A stretch of 64,000 nucleotides of DNA from Chlorella sorokiniana (Eukaryota; Chlorophyta; Trebouxiophyceae; Chlorellales; Chlorellaceae): positions 1,800,001 to 1,864,000 of the forward strand of contig CP084613.1 in assembly GCA_025917655.1 (NCBI GenBank). The letters run 5' to 3'. Position 1 is the first letter of the stretch, and each line of letters begins with the position of its first letter. This document shows, piece by piece, positions 1 through 11,492 of this stretch. Below the pieces are notes generated by a model, which did not search any database, was not told the origin of the DNA, and saw only the letters and a list, made by a program, of their open reading frames with translations. The translations under genes and the position numbers were made by a program.

Positions 1-1421
1 CCCTGCCCCGCCCACCCGCCAGCTGCTGTCTGCCACCCAGTTCATCGTGGAGGAGCGTTTCTTGATGCAGTACCGTGCCCCTGTACTGCTGGCAGTGGGG
101 GTGGGGGGCCTGGGGCGTGGCCATCTGCGCCCTCGCCCTGCCCCTGCTTACGGCGGTGCGTGGCCCTGGCGGCCTGCCGATTGACAGCCTGACCCAGGCC
201 CTTGCGGTGAGTAGGGGGAGCGGCGTCCCCTTCCGGGCGGCATGGCACCGCGCGCGCCTGGGGCTGACCTGCACGGCTGGCCCCCGACTGGCACTGCCTG
301 CGGCAGCTGAGCTCAGCAGCAGCTGTGCCGCCGCCCTGTGGGCCCCGGTGCAGGAGCTCCGTGCCAGCCGCACGCTGCAGTGGACGACGGCAGCGATGGT
401 GGCGTCCATTGCCGCCTTCAACCTGTCGGGCATCAGCGTGACCAAGCAGCTGAGTGGTGCCTCGCGCGCCACCATCGACGCATGCCGCACCCTCTTCATT
501 TGGCTCTTTGCGCTGCGCATGGGCTGGGAGCGCTTCCACATGCTGCAGGTGCGGGCCGACCGTCACGAGCGCCTCCTCCTAGAGGGTCGTGCCTGCGCAG
601 TGGTCGCTGCCACACCAGTGCTTAACAGCGCCGGTGCTTAGCAGCGCCAGCAAGCCGACTCACCAGTGCCTGTAGCACTGCCGCAGGTAGTTGGCTTCCT
701 GGTGCTGCTCAGCGGCACCAGCGTGTACAACGAGATACTGCGGGCCTGCCTGCCCCAGCCACCTCCGCAACAGCGGCGCTCAGGCGCGGCAAGCACGGTG
801 GCATCGATGCCGGGCTGGCCGAGCCGCTGCTGCCGGGGTTGGGCCAGACCGTGGAGCACAGCAGGCCATGCACGACGAGGGCGTAGGTGGCGTGCGCTTC
901 GTCGAAGGGCCATCCAGCCGGCCCATCGCAGCCAGGCGGCAGGGTGGCGCCGACAGCCGCGCTCGCTACACGATGGCCAGGTGGGGCCCCAGGCGACACA
1001 CCACCCAGTGCACCGGGCCAGATAGGAATGCATCAGCGCACCTTCCTCGGGCAGCAGGTGCCCGCCTCATCGCCGCCGCCTGAGCTTCCCCCGCTCCACC
1101 CTCCACCACCAGGTCTGTGACCATCCTGCCGGCGGCGTTGAGTCCCCACTCCCTGGCCTCCCTACCCTCCGCCACTTTTGGCGGCGCATCCTTCACTTTC
1201 AGCGTGCCGCACAATTTGAGCACCGGCGGCGGCCTGGGCGGCGGCGCCGCATGTGCTGAGGAGGGGCTGGGCGGGCCCCCTACACCGACAGCGAGTCAGG
1301 CACCGAGGGGGACTACGCCAGCTCACGTGACGCCAGCCAGCACGGTCCGCGCACTCACACACCCTGGCTGGATCGCCCCAGCGGCGTCGGCGGCGCTGAC
1401 CAGCCACCACATGGCCCATGA
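1..1421 (+). CDS. SLC35F6-like drug/metabolite transporter, 3' part
   Basis: The 5' end lies outside the window. Visible exons are about 1-206, 354-548 and 687 onward, with a hydrophilic tail running to the TGA at 1419-1421. The translated pieces carry FIVEERFLMQYRAPV, then NLSGISVTKQLS, RATIDACRTLFIWLF and VGFLVLLSGTSVYNEI. This is the signature order of the C-terminal half of SLC35F6-like members of the EamA/nucleotide-sugar-transporter superfamily, multi-pass carriers of endomembranes; the substrate cannot be told from sequence. The last segment (acidic, Ser/Asp-rich, ending near QPPHGP) looks like a cytosolic tail, but exon boundaries between about 760 and 1110 are unsure. The frame changes by one base in the G run near 101-112, between LLAVGV and WGVAICALAL, which I take as a sequence error. 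Confidence 0.72.
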
Positions 1422-1509
1422 CTGCGTGTCTGTTGCCACTGCTTGTTGCCACTGCATTTGCATGGTTGAGAGCCATCCAGCACTCGGCATCCCAACGAAC
1501 CAGCGCCAA

Positions 1510-3060
1510 TTAGCCACCTGCAAGGAAGATCGCGCCATCTCTGCCAGGTCCTGCAGCAGAAGCAGAAGCAGGGCCCATTGCCTCTGCCCAGCTGATGGCG
1601 GCAAACAGGAGGGTGCTGCAGCTGAGTTGCATGGCGACTTGCAGGCGTGACACTTGTAGGCCAGGCATGGTACACCCAGCATCAGGCTGCAACGACTGCA
1701 CACCATTTGTGTACTGGCAAGAATCCAGCGACACAACCTGCAGCCCCTCGCGCACCTCAAAAGGCGGGCCCCCAGGCGGGCCCCTGGTGCTCTTCCCACG
1801 GGTTGCCGCCCTCCGCTTCTTGCTCACCGCCCAGCCCTCCACCCGCCGCCTGCTGCAGCCCCTCCTCCGCCTGCTGCCACGCCCCGTCAAGCAGCGCCGC
1901 TTCCGCGCCGTTGGGGCCAGCAAAGAGGCCGTCGTTGTTGCCAGCCCCCTCATCAGGCCCCCCTCATTAGCCGCCGCCTCCGCTGCATCGAACTCAGCCG
2001 CCCAGTCCTCCTCCGCCTGCTGCTGCTGCGCCGCAAAGTCCTCCTCGAACTGGGCCTCCATGCCGGCCTGGCACGCCGTGGCAGCCGCATCAGCAGCACG
2101 GCTGGCGGCCACCTGGCACAGGGTGCCAGGACCGTCCCAGGCCAGCAGCTCCTGCTCCTGAGGCGGGGGCAGGCGGCCACAGCTGGTGGCGGCCAGCCCG
2201 TCCAGCAGCATGGCGGCGGTGTCACTGTGCAGCGCGCCCAGGTCCAGGCTCTGTGGGGGCTGGGCGGCACCTGTGTGGGAGAGAGAGGAGCAATGCGGCA
2301 ACGCCATTCACGACCCAGGGGGTCCCGCATGGCGAGGCGGCTGCCAGTGGCTTGCCTGCAGCACAGCCGCTGCCGCGTCAGGTCCAGCCGCCAGGCGCCC
2401 CAACACCCAGCAGGCCACCGCAGCCAGCAGCTCCCGCTGGTGCAGCTGCTCGCCCAGGCGGAGCCAGGCACCCGGGTTGATGGCGTAGGTGAGGGTATCA
2501 CGCTGGGAATGGGCCCACGTCAGCGCGGAGCGCAGCAGGCGGGGCGCATGCAGGCGGTGTGCCAGGCGCATCATGCCCAGCAAGTGGGACAGGAACGCAC
2601 CGCACCCGTCCACACCCGCCGCCGCTGCTGCTGCCCCCAGCTGCTCCCCCACCGCCTCCTGGTGGTAGGCGCAGCGCAGGAAGAGCAGGACGGCGGGGCG
2701 GGAGGCTCCCTGGAAGAAGGGCGACACGTCCAGCGGGGTGCGTGGCGAGGTGGGCGGGCCGTCCTCGCCCAGGCTGGAAAGCATGCCCGCCACCGCGCGG
2801 CACACCCGACTCAACACCTGGCTGTGCAGCGGCAGGGCCTCCGTTTCGTGTTGCGCCCCACCCTGCTGCTCCTCCGCCTCCTGCTGCGAGCAACGGTGAT
2901 GCTGGTCAACTGCCCCCACAGCACTATTTGTGCAGCGAACAAAGCTGCGGTGACCCTGTGCCCCTGCCACAGGAATATGGAGCACCAGGTCCGCCAACTG
3001 CACAAACTCCTCACTGTCCTCCTCAGTCAGGTATGGCAGCTGCTCAGGGTTTGATGCCAT
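1510..3060 (-). CDS. BTB/POZ-like domain protein
   Basis: Not assigned to a named gene. From the ATG at 3060 the product starts MASNPEQLPYLTEEDSEEF and then has the layout of a BTB/POZ fold: an ADLVLHIP strand, a LPLHSQVLSR segment, SPFFQGA and FLRCAYHQE (a divergent form of the usual core), followed by a helical region with LAHRLHAPRLL. BTB proteins typically dimerise and often act as adaptors for cullin-3 ubiquitin ligases; that role here is inference. A roughly 35-residue stretch after LHIP is bounded by GT and AG and is probably an in-frame intron. A second intron lies near 2275-2325. The C-terminal half is acidic coiled coil (about 1960-2100) followed by a basic patch with RKRR and KKRR, a possible nuclear signal. 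The last ~70 codons down to 1510 are low quality and the true stop may be earlier. Confidence 0.55.
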
Positions 3061-4383
3061 GGGAGTGTTGCAGGCAGGACCTGCGCGCAGCAGGACCTTG
3101 AAAAGCGTGGAGCGCTACCATGGATGCGCGGCACTGCAGGCCGGCAGACGGCGGAGCTGCAAGCAGTCGCGTAGCAATAAATTAATCCGCCAGCGCGCAA
3201 CCTAGGCGCGAAGGGTTCAGCTATGTGCTCACCCAGGGCGGGTTGCAGCACAGTGCCGCCAATATAAGCACTTCCGACACCCAGAAAGGCACAACTGTAC
3301 CAGAAAACAAAGTTGCGACATGATCCATGAACGCAGGTGCTAGCGTGACGACTTTGCTGCCCACGCTGATTGCGCGAGCCATTGCGCTGCTTGCCTCACA
3401 GTGCTTTGGGCAGACGGTGCAGGCATTGCAGACATGATGGATTTGAAACGTAACTGGTACCCAATCACAGCGTTTACAGCTGGATGTGGAGCCAGGAGCT
3501 GTGAAAGCTGCCTGTTGCAGTCACTGCCAGGAGACAGCCAGCTGGGAGCAGTTTCGTGCGCCATCCTGGTCTAGGACTGGCTGAGCATGATTGCGCACCT
3601 AGGCCGCCCTACTGCGCGGAGCCTTGCAGGCCACCCTGGCTCCAGGGGCGGATCACCTGCGCTGGTGCCTGCTGGTGCAGGCCCTGTCAGGTTGGCGTCA
3701 AGGAGGAGCCGGCGGTATGTAGTGTGTATCGAGCATTGCCTGCCCAAGAGAGCTGCTGTGCTTTGTTCTTTATGGTTGACGGCCGGCCATGGAGGGTGTG
3801 ATGGACCTCGACCACAAACCAGAGCCGCGGAGGAGACTGCAAGGGGGGCTAAAGGCTGTGGCACCCCGCGGCCACGCAATCGCCCTTCAATCATGCTCAG
3901 CAGACACCTCGAATCACCCGCTGGCGGGGATGGCAGGCTGGCAGCTGGAGGGCTGGGTGTGCTGCAACATGCAGCAGGCGGCCTGAGGGCAGGCTCCTGG
4001 CAGCAGCAGTCAAACAAGGTGCCGGCAGGCACCAAGCAAACTGGCTGCGCCCGCAAGCGCAAACAGCAGTGGCAATTGCTGCCCTGCTCTTGAGCGCAGC
4101 GAGGCATCACGGTGCCTCATAAGCAAGGGAGCCTTACGCAATCAAAGCAAAACCATGAACAGCCAAGCATAGCTTGGGGCCACCCTGGGCATCGCAAACA
4201 TCAAGAGAGGGATGTTAGTGTCACCGTGCTGCAGTGGCTTGAGGCTCCGGAGATGCAAAAGTACGCATGTGTGTGTGGTGTGGTGTGGAGTGGGTGGGTG
4301 GGTGGGGGAGGTGTCCTGCCCTCCTTACTTGATGGGTTCTATAAAGCACTGCTCACTTATTGACAGCTGCCAGGTTGCGCTGC
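3061..4383. other. Intergenic region, no supported gene
   Basis: About 1.3 kb between the start of the BTB-like gene and the stop of the Fe-SOD gene. It should hold the BTB promoter and the Fe-SOD 3' untranslated region. Open frames on the minus strand at 3571-4110 are Cys/Pro-rich, have no domain I recognise and look like chance frames in GC-rich DNA. A G/T-rich low-complexity patch sits at about 4264-4312. Confidence 0.5.
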
Positions 4384-6101
4384 TCACTTCTCAACTGCCG
4401 CCAAGTAGCGCTGCTCCACTCGCTGCCAGTCAATCAGGTTGTCAATGAAGCTGGAAGGGGGAACGGGGGTGGGGGGTGGGGGTGGAGAGGCGTGCGACAA
4501 GGGGGCCAGCCATCAATCAAGCCGACAGCCACCAGTCGAGCCGAGGAAGAAAAGTTGCGCCGGGCAGGGTGCACAGCATAGGCAAGCAGGCCGCCCCGCA
4601 GTACACCACTGCTCACTTGGAGATGAAGTCGGGCGGCGGTTTTGCATGTCTAGGTAGTAGGCGTGCTCCCTGGGGGTGTGGACGGCATTGGACGGCAAGT
4701 GGGAGTTCGGGTGTGGCCGACGTTGGTGGCGACAAAACACCTGCGCTGACAGCAAATCCAGACTCCCCAGTCCTGCCCCCAAAGCTCAACCGCTCACCAA
4801 ACATCGAGGGTGAGGATGGGTGTAGAACCGTGCACCCATGGGTTCTCAGCGTTGGGAGTCTTGGTCACCTCCAGCTTGCCCTCCTTGCCCACGCTCAGCC
4901 ATGCCCACCCGCTGCCAAACTGCGTGGCGCCTGCACACATTGGCAGGCGGATGCAGCCGTGACGGGCAGGGGCCATGCAGTCAGCAGAGGGACTGGGCCC
5001 ACACACCAGCAGCAGCTCGGCAACGGGGCGCTCTTCCCCTAAGGAGCACCTGCTGCCTTGAACGACTCAACAAACTTGTCGTAACCGCCCAGGTCGCGGT
5101 CGATGGCCTCAGCTACAGCGCCGCTGGGCTTGCCTGCAGGGGCAAGAAAGTTGGGTCAAGCCAAGTGGTGAGCAGCAGCCGCCGCGAACAGATGCAATTC
5201 AGCATTGTGCAGCGCACCACAGCCAGGAGGCCACCTGCCAGCCTCGCCATCACCACTGCCACTGCTTCCGCTGCCGGTGGGCAAGGCACTCACCGCCTCC
5301 AGAGGGGCTCATGGACTCCCAGAAGAAGGTGTGGTTGACCACCTGGGCGGCGTTGTTGAACTCGGGGGTGGGCTTGCCGCCGTTCCATGCCTTCAACATC
5401 ACCTGTACGCCAGGAAGGTGCCAGCGGTGATCCCTGACTGCTCGGCATGCAGGGTCAGCCGACAGGACATCAGACATGCTTGGTGCCCCAGCAGCACCCC
5501 AAACACGGCCCTGTGTGCCCACCTCGTGCACTGAAACGCAGTTGGCCAGCTCTTTTCCTGCCACCTGGGCATTCAGGTTGTTCAAATAGGCAGCATGGTG
5601 CTTGCCGTAGTGGAACTCGAATGTCTTCTGCGCTGGGGGAGGGGGGCCGGGCAAGCGACGAGCAGCGGGGCTGAGAGCAGCTCAACATTGGCGTGCTATG
5701 CAGCCCTGTGATACCATGCGCGCATGGTTGGGTGTGAAGAAGCCTCACTTGGGACATGCCCTTGCCCTCCAGGGCATCCTGCAGTCAGGGTATAACGGGC
5801 GGAGAGGTTGGGTGAGCCGCCACCAACCAGAGGACCTTCACTATGGTGCTCTTCCATGGGAACCGCCCTGTCGCACGAGCCCTAGCTTGAGGCCATGTTG
5901 CCAGTTTCGAGGCGTTGCAGCCGCAGCTGTAGCGTCAGCACTCGAACGTGCAGGAGCCGCAGCCTGCCCCGGCTGGTCGCCGAGCATTGGTTTGATCGCA
6001 TGTCTAAGGCGACACAAGCTTTGTATTGCTAGTTCAGCTGGTCGAACACCAACCACACAGCTCACCATGGCAAACGGCAGGGGCGGCAGCGTGAACGCCA
6101 T
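4384..6101 (-). CDS. FSD: Iron superoxide dismutase
   Basis: Converts superoxide to hydrogen peroxide and oxygen. Eight exons fit: 6101-6066, 5778-5749, 5627-5523, 5402-5294, 5133-5050, 4930-4798, 4669-4617 and 4450-4384. The spliced protein begins [12 protein letters not shown] and shows the metal-ligand blocks [20 protein letters not shown] and [12 protein letters not shown]. The iron type is supported by Gln in NNAAQVVNH and by Ala in TPNAENP, where Mn enzymes carry Gln. It ends [18 protein letters not shown]. Family length is about 200 residues and this fits. No plastid transit peptide precedes the mature-like start in this model, although green algal Fe-SODs are usually plastidic, so a missed upstream exon is possible. 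Exon 7 shifts frame by one base in a C run (RRP then DFIS), read as a sequence error. It lies head to head with the Mn-SOD gene. Confidence 0.9.
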
Positions 6102-6450
6102 TTTACTTGAATGAATAACCGTCGTAGAACAGAAGCAGTTGGGTATATTTTGATTGTTCGCGCTGACCTAACCTTGACCTGCAACTTGCTGCTGGCATGC
6201 TGAGCCACTCGCCGCCGACCACTCTGCGGCTTACTCCTGTACCCTGGCTGGGCATGGCATCATGGACACAAACATATTGTGGAGGGAAACCTGTCTCTCA
6301 TCTGTCAATGATTCCTCAACAGAGCGCAACGCCCACGCTTTGCGCTGTGATTAGGATGCATGCTTCTGAGCCTTGGACTCCCTGCTGTGCTGTGTCTGAG
6401 ACCCCCACGCAGAGTATCATCGCTTGGCTGCATCCTTACACATTAACACC
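6102..6450. promoter_or_regulatory. Shared upstream region of the Fe-SOD and Mn-SOD genes
   Basis: 349 bp separate the two divergent SOD start codons. The stretch is less GC-rich than the coding DNA on either side and includes an A/T-rich patch near 6111-6155. No promoter element can be named with confidence. Both core promoters and both 5' untranslated regions must fit here, unless upstream non-coding or targeting exons exist. Confidence 0.5.
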
Positions 6451-8124
6451 ATGTCATTCACCCTGCCAGAACTGCCCTATGGCTACGACGCTCTTGAGGT
6501 GGGAAAATCTTCGTGTAGAGCCATGCAGCCAGTGCAGCACGCAGAGGGATGGGGAACTGGCAGGGAAGGCCAGCAGGGGAAGCCAGTGGATGGCGGCCAA
6601 GCGCGTCTCTTGCCCATGGCAACCCTGCGTTCACGGTTACCCACTCTTTTCGGGATGCAGCCCTTTGTTGACACCCAGACCATGAAGCTTCACCACAGCA
6701 AGCACCACCAGGCAAATTGCTCACTTCTTTTGCACAGCCTTTGAGCGTTGGTTACTTTGCCTTGGCCGGCTGGCGATGGTGTCTAGTCCCTTCCTGTCTG
6801 CTGCCCAGTGCAGACATACGTGAGCAACGTCAATGCAGCTTTAAGCAAGTTCCCGGAGTTTGAGGGGCTGGGCATCGAGGAGGTGAACAAGCGGGCCGGC
6901 ACCTCGCAGCTGCCAAACGAGATTGCAACCACAGTCCGCAACAATGGCGGCGGCCACTGGAACCACAGCTTCTTCTGGCGCATCATGTGCAACCCTTCCT
7001 CCAGCGGCGGCCCTGCCGGCGAGCTCAAGCATGCCATCGAGTCAAGCTTCGGCTCGGTGGGCCCTCAAGAAACCAGCTGCATGCAGCCTGCACGCAGCAA
7101 GGTGGTGGGTTGGAATGGTGTTTTGCTTGACTAGCAACATCCAAGCCAGGGGGATGTGGGAAGTGGGTGTATTCTCATTGCAGGTAAGTAAATTCATGGA
7201 CAAGTTCAATGCCGCGGCAGCTGGGCGCTTTGGAAGTGGTTGGGCCTGGCTGGTGGTGACTCCAGAGGGCCTGCAGGTCACAAGCACACCCAACCAGGTG
7301 GGCTGCCAGGCTAGGGACCTCCGATGGACAGGTTGTGGCAAAATTACAGCAGATGATTGTAAGCCTAGGAGCCCACCTGCAGGACAACCCCTTGATGACT
7401 GGGCTGGTGGAGGTTCCCGGCTCACCCGTGCTGGGTCTTGACGTGAGACATTTGCACAAAGGGAGTGTTGCTGCCCAGGCTGGAGAAAGGGTGTCACTTC
7501 AGCAGCATTATCATGCCAGACACTATCATGTCCCTGTAAACACTGGACTCAGCCCTGCTTCCATCATCATCCTGTGCAGGTATGGGAGCATGCGGTAGGA
7601 GCAGGCTGCTCGCACTGCTGCTGTGATGCTGCAATGCAGAGGGTTTGCACATGCTTCGGTCCGGACAGTCCTTTCTCTTCCATTGCTGTAACATCTTGTG
7701 TCTGTGTCACCGGTGTGGCCAACTACATGGCGTGAGAGCAGTACTACCTTAAGTACCAGGTGGGCGGGAAGCAATGCGCGAATAGCGGCACACCCCCGCC
7801 TGCGACTTGATTTGGAGCGAGTCCTGCACTTTCTCCCTTCCTGCAGAACAAGCGTGCCGAGTACATTGCAGCGGTGAGCTGTGGCCCTCGCTTTACCTGC
7901 CTGCAGTTCAACTTACCCCTGACCTTAACATTGTCAACTTCCCATGTCTGGTTGCAGTGGTGGAATGTGGTCAACTGGGAGCAGGTGGTTACGAATAGAA
8001 ATCTAGCAAACATGCTTCTGTCCTTCTCGTGTAATGCTCAAACCCATTGCAGCAGCGGCATGCTTTTCTTCCTTGCGTGCAGGCCAACACCAACTTGAAG
8101 GCTGCTCATGATGCCAATCTGTGA
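6451..8124 (+). CDS. MSD: Manganese-type superoxide dismutase
   Basis: Superoxide dismutase of the Mn subfamily. Exon 1 (6451 to about 6498) gives [16 protein letters not shown]; exon 2 ends KLHHSKHHQ at 6711; exon 3 starts at 6814 with [10 protein letters not shown]. Metal ligands lie in [20 protein letters not shown] and DVWEHAYYLKYQ. Mn type is supported by GGGHWNH and by Gln in TPNQDNPLM. The final small exons give NKRAEYIAA, then WWNVVNWEQ and [12 protein letters not shown] before the TGA at 8122-8124. Intron 2 begins GC (gcaaat) and ends AG. The protein starts at the mature N-terminus of mitochondrial Mn-SODs with no visible presequence. Seven or more exons and intact frame throughout; a few internal boundaries (7340-7800) are approximate. 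Confidence 0.88.
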
Positions 8125-8319
8125 GTCAGGATGTACACTGTATAATTAAAGGCTGTTGCGCCCAACAAAGATATGGAAAAGCCTCAAGACGTAAAACTCA
8201 CATATATGCTGTGAATGGCACCATTTTCACCAATGTAGGCGAGTGTTCAACTGACACAGAGATAGGTAGGACAAGCGAACGGTGACAATGAAAGTGCAAG
8301 CAGGGAGGAGCAGCCAGGT

Positions 8320-9031
8320 TCACGGTCTCGTAATCGCCGATGCGGCAAAAGTAGGCGTCCCAAGAGCACTGCTTTGGTGCGCAGCTGCATCTGCTGCTGC
8401 TGCCTGCGCTGCAGCTTCAGCATCAAACTGCTTGGCACGGTGCAAGATTTGGGTGATGACGAAAGCCTTGCGCTTGCTCAGCGGCCGGCAGCTGTGTACT
8501 CGGACCGTGTCGCCAACGTTGCACTCATCCTGCTCGTCATGTGCCTGCGGCAAGCTAGAAGGCAGTGTTAAAGAACGTCGACACACACTGCAGCTGTGGT
8601 GAATGCATGACACAGACTGGACCCGCATGCACAGGACGGCAAAGAGCAGCACGTGGGAAAGGGGGCACAGCGCAGCAGCGCACCATGAGCTTGGTTGTGC
8701 GCTTGACAACTCGGTCGTACTTCTTATGCTTGACCAGTCTATCGATGGCCACAAGCACTGACTTCTGCATGCCATTAGAAATGACCTGCGGCGGAAGCAA
8801 CAGGCAGCAGGCATGGCATACAGCGTGCAGGCACCTAGAGGGTGGCGGCGCACTGCCGACGGGTGGCATCTTGCGCCGCCCCAAGCACGCCCTTCAGCCA
8901 TGGTCAGGGCGATTGACATAGGCTTCAACATCGTGTCATTGCTTGTAACCAGGTAAAGATGCACATACAAACGCAGTGGCGCGTCCCAAACTTCGAGATG
9001 CACTCACCCGGCCTACAAATTCTGTGCTCAT
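8320..9031 (-). CDS. Mitochondrial small-subunit ribosomal protein uS17m
   Basis: Component of the organellar 30S-type subunit, binding 16S-like rRNA early in assembly. Three exons: MSTEFVGR from the ATG at 9031, then [18 protein letters not shown] to KRTTKLM, then [12 protein letters not shown] to the TGA at 8320-8322. Diagnostic S17 blocks are [34 protein letters not shown] and [11 protein letters not shown]. The short N-terminus without a transit peptide and the HDE-x-CN-GD signature match plant mitochondrial S17 proteins rather than plastid S17, which carries a long transit peptide. A Ala/Gln-rich C-terminal tail of about 30 residues extends past the fold. The next gene, RNFT-like, is divergent about 300 bp away. 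Confidence 0.85.
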
Positions 9032-9339
9032 GGAATACACAGTAACGGGATGCACTTTAATGACTCTCAAATTGCGAAACCGACCCCGTTGCTTGTGTAT
9101 GGAGCACTGGAACTGTGTGCAGCGTTGTAACAGTAGCAAACGAGGGGAAGCGATACCAATTCAGGGCAGTTGACACCCCCTCTCCATCGCGCACAGCGCA
9201 CATGCATTTACCATTCACAGCTTGTACTGCCTCAGCAGCCTCCCTTTCAGCCATTCTGGTTGCTCGTAGCTTGTGGCCAGAATATCACATGAGCCCAATC
9301 GTCTAGCGTCGTCCGAAAGCAAGCAGCGCTGTCTGCATG
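9032..9339. promoter_or_regulatory. Shared upstream region of uS17m and the RING membrane protein gene
   Basis: About 308 bp between the uS17m start and the first ATG proposed for the plus-strand RING gene. Minus-strand open frames here are upstream continuations without a recognisable domain. No promoter motif can be named. Confidence 0.35.
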
Positions 9340-11261
9340 TCCTCCCAAAGTCAAGAACTCGAAGCCAACCTGCCTGCGTTAACCGACTCAATGTCAGCGA
9401 GTTTCCGGCACCTCGTGCAGAACCTGCGATCGCTGATCGCCGGCGACACCCCGGCAACAGCAGGCTGCAACTGAGTATAACCACGCAGCCCTCCCCCTTA
9501 GCGGGGGAAGGCGGGCCTGCAGCAGATGCCGCCACTATCCTGCAGATGCCGGCAGCACAACAGGAACATCAGCCGGTGCTGAGCGGCAGCAGCGACGGTG
9601 TCCGGCTGCCAGCAGGGGCCACCTTGCCATCTGCACTGCAACCTGCCAGCAGCCGTGTCGAAGAGGGGCTCGCGAGCGCAGCCAGCCACGGCAGCAGCGG
9701 CGCAGCCAGCGAACCGTCAGATGTGGCATCCGCGGCTGAGCACCACCGCTTGACCAGCCTCAACTCGTCGGTTGACCTGCGTGCAGTGGCACTGGCACTG
9801 GAGCGCGGCCTGCCCTATGCCATCCTCCTGCTCCTCCTCTTTCTGTCCACACACCTGGTGGTGAGAAGCAGCGATGGAATGGAGGGGCGGGCATCATTGC
9901 GGTGGGAATGCCTTGGTGCAAACGCAGTGCAGGGCGGGGCTGCCTGCGCAGCTTCCTGACTGGCCCCTTCACACATTTTTCATTGTTGCCTGCCCCCTCC
10001 TCTCCGCACGCGCCCCCACCCCCCACCCACCCACCCACCCACACATAACGCAGGGATTATCTATGTATGCATACCTCTCCCTTGTGCTCTTCCGTCTCAA
10101 CGCAATCATAAGGGGCCAAGTGGCACTGAAACAGGACCGCCGGGCACGCAAGCTGCTGGCAGCTGCAGTTGCTGCCTTGGCCCATGTTCCTGCGGTGCTG
10201 CTGCTGTTGAATGGCCAGGACATGGCTGGCAACTTGATGCTGGACGGCAGGAGGAAACCCTCCAAGGTAGGATGACAGCTCCGGGTGGGTGGTAGGTGGG
10301 TAGGGGTTGGGGGCTCAGGGGGCTTGGGCACTGCTGGTTGCACGGAGGGCCGTGTCTGTGCATGGCCCATGACAGCGCCTCGCGCTCCCCTCGCTCTTGC
10401 CCCGCATTGAGGTGGCTGCCAGCCAGCAACCCACCTGAGCTGTCACCCCCCACCCCCACCCCCCGCTTTGATCCGCAGTTTTGGGACGTGGTGTTTGCGG
10501 CGGTGGTGGGCGACACGCTGCTGCGCCTGCTCAGCGTGCCTGCCAAGGTTGTCGTGTTGCTGGCCATGCCCGCCGACAGCCCCGCGCGCCTGCGCCGCCG
10601 TGGCCACGTACTGACAGCGGTGGAGTACTGTGGGGCGCTGTACCGCCTGCTGCCACCTGCACCTCTCTGGTACCACTTCTTCTGCGTGGCGGCGCCCGGC
10701 AGCATGCTGCAGACGGGGCTGAGCGGCGCCTACTTGCTGGTCAAGGCGCAGCACGTGTTTGAGCGCGCAGCTCTGGCGGCCCTCGCTGTGCGTCAGGTGG
10801 CTGCCCGCAGCTTTGGTTCCCCGCCCACGCCAGAGGAGGTGCAGGAGGCGGGTGGCGCCTGCCCCATATGCCAGGCAAGAGCGCATCTGACGCCACGCCT
10901 GCCCAGCATGCTGTTGTTGGTGCAGCTGTCAAGATGTGGTGGGGCCAACCCAGCAGGGCTGCAGCACATGCCAAGCGGAATGCAGGCTGGCCGACGTGCA
11001 ATTCTGGTCCGCCTGGTTGGTGCCATCAACTGCTTCCCCCTGTGCTGGCCCTCTTCCCCACCGCTGCTTCCCCTCCGCGCAGGACGCCTACCGCGGCCCC
11101 GTCAAGCTGTCCTGCGGCCACATTTTCTGCAGCGACTGCTGCGGGGAGTGGTTCGAGCGCGAGCGCACCTGCCCCATGTGTCGAGCCGCCGTTGGGCCCG
11201 CCTCAAAAAGTTCAAGAGCATGGGCGACGGGCGCACGCCGTTGCTGCCCACCGTCTTCTGA
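9340..11261 (+). CDS. RNFT-type RING finger transmembrane protein
   Basis: Likely membrane-bound E3 ubiquitin ligase of the RNFT1/2 family. Order: a low-complexity Ala/Ser/Gln N-terminus, then several hydrophobic spans ([65 protein letters not shown]), then a split C3HC4 RING: CPICQ ending exon 4 at 10874, resumed at 11083 with [34 protein letters not shown]. The intron between is GC-AG (gcaaga). The family's conserved tail, here [16 protein letters not shown], lies one base out of frame with the RING and ends at 11261; the shift, near 11185-11205, is probably a sequence error. The start is uncertain: ATG 9340 needs one frame change near 9470, and the first ATG in the continuous frame is 9546. 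Confidence 0.78.
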
Positions 11262-11492
11262 GCACAAAGGGCCATTGGCTGCCTGGCCTGGCGGGCATGA
11301 AGTACAACTGCAAGCAGGCGCTGATCACCCTTGCCTTGCCACTCTGGCCGCATGGCTTCTCTGCTTGAAACTCTCAAGTGTCAAGGTCAAGACTGAGAAT
11401 CATGTCCATGTCACAACAGCCACCTCCTTCAGGTGCGGTTGAGTGGCAATTCGGCACTCCAGCAAAGCCAAGAACCTCCCATACCGGAAGGG
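11262..11492. other. Convergent 3' intergenic spacer
   Basis: About 230 bp between the stops of the RNFT-like gene and RRP1, expected to carry both 3' untranslated regions. Nothing else is seen. Confidence 0.4.

Noticed and set aside
3571-4110. Minus-strand open frame of about 180 codons upstream of the BTB-like gene
   Set aside because: Cys/Pro-rich composition, no domain, no exon-end signals and overlapping open frames on the other strand; typical of chance frames in GC-rich DNA.
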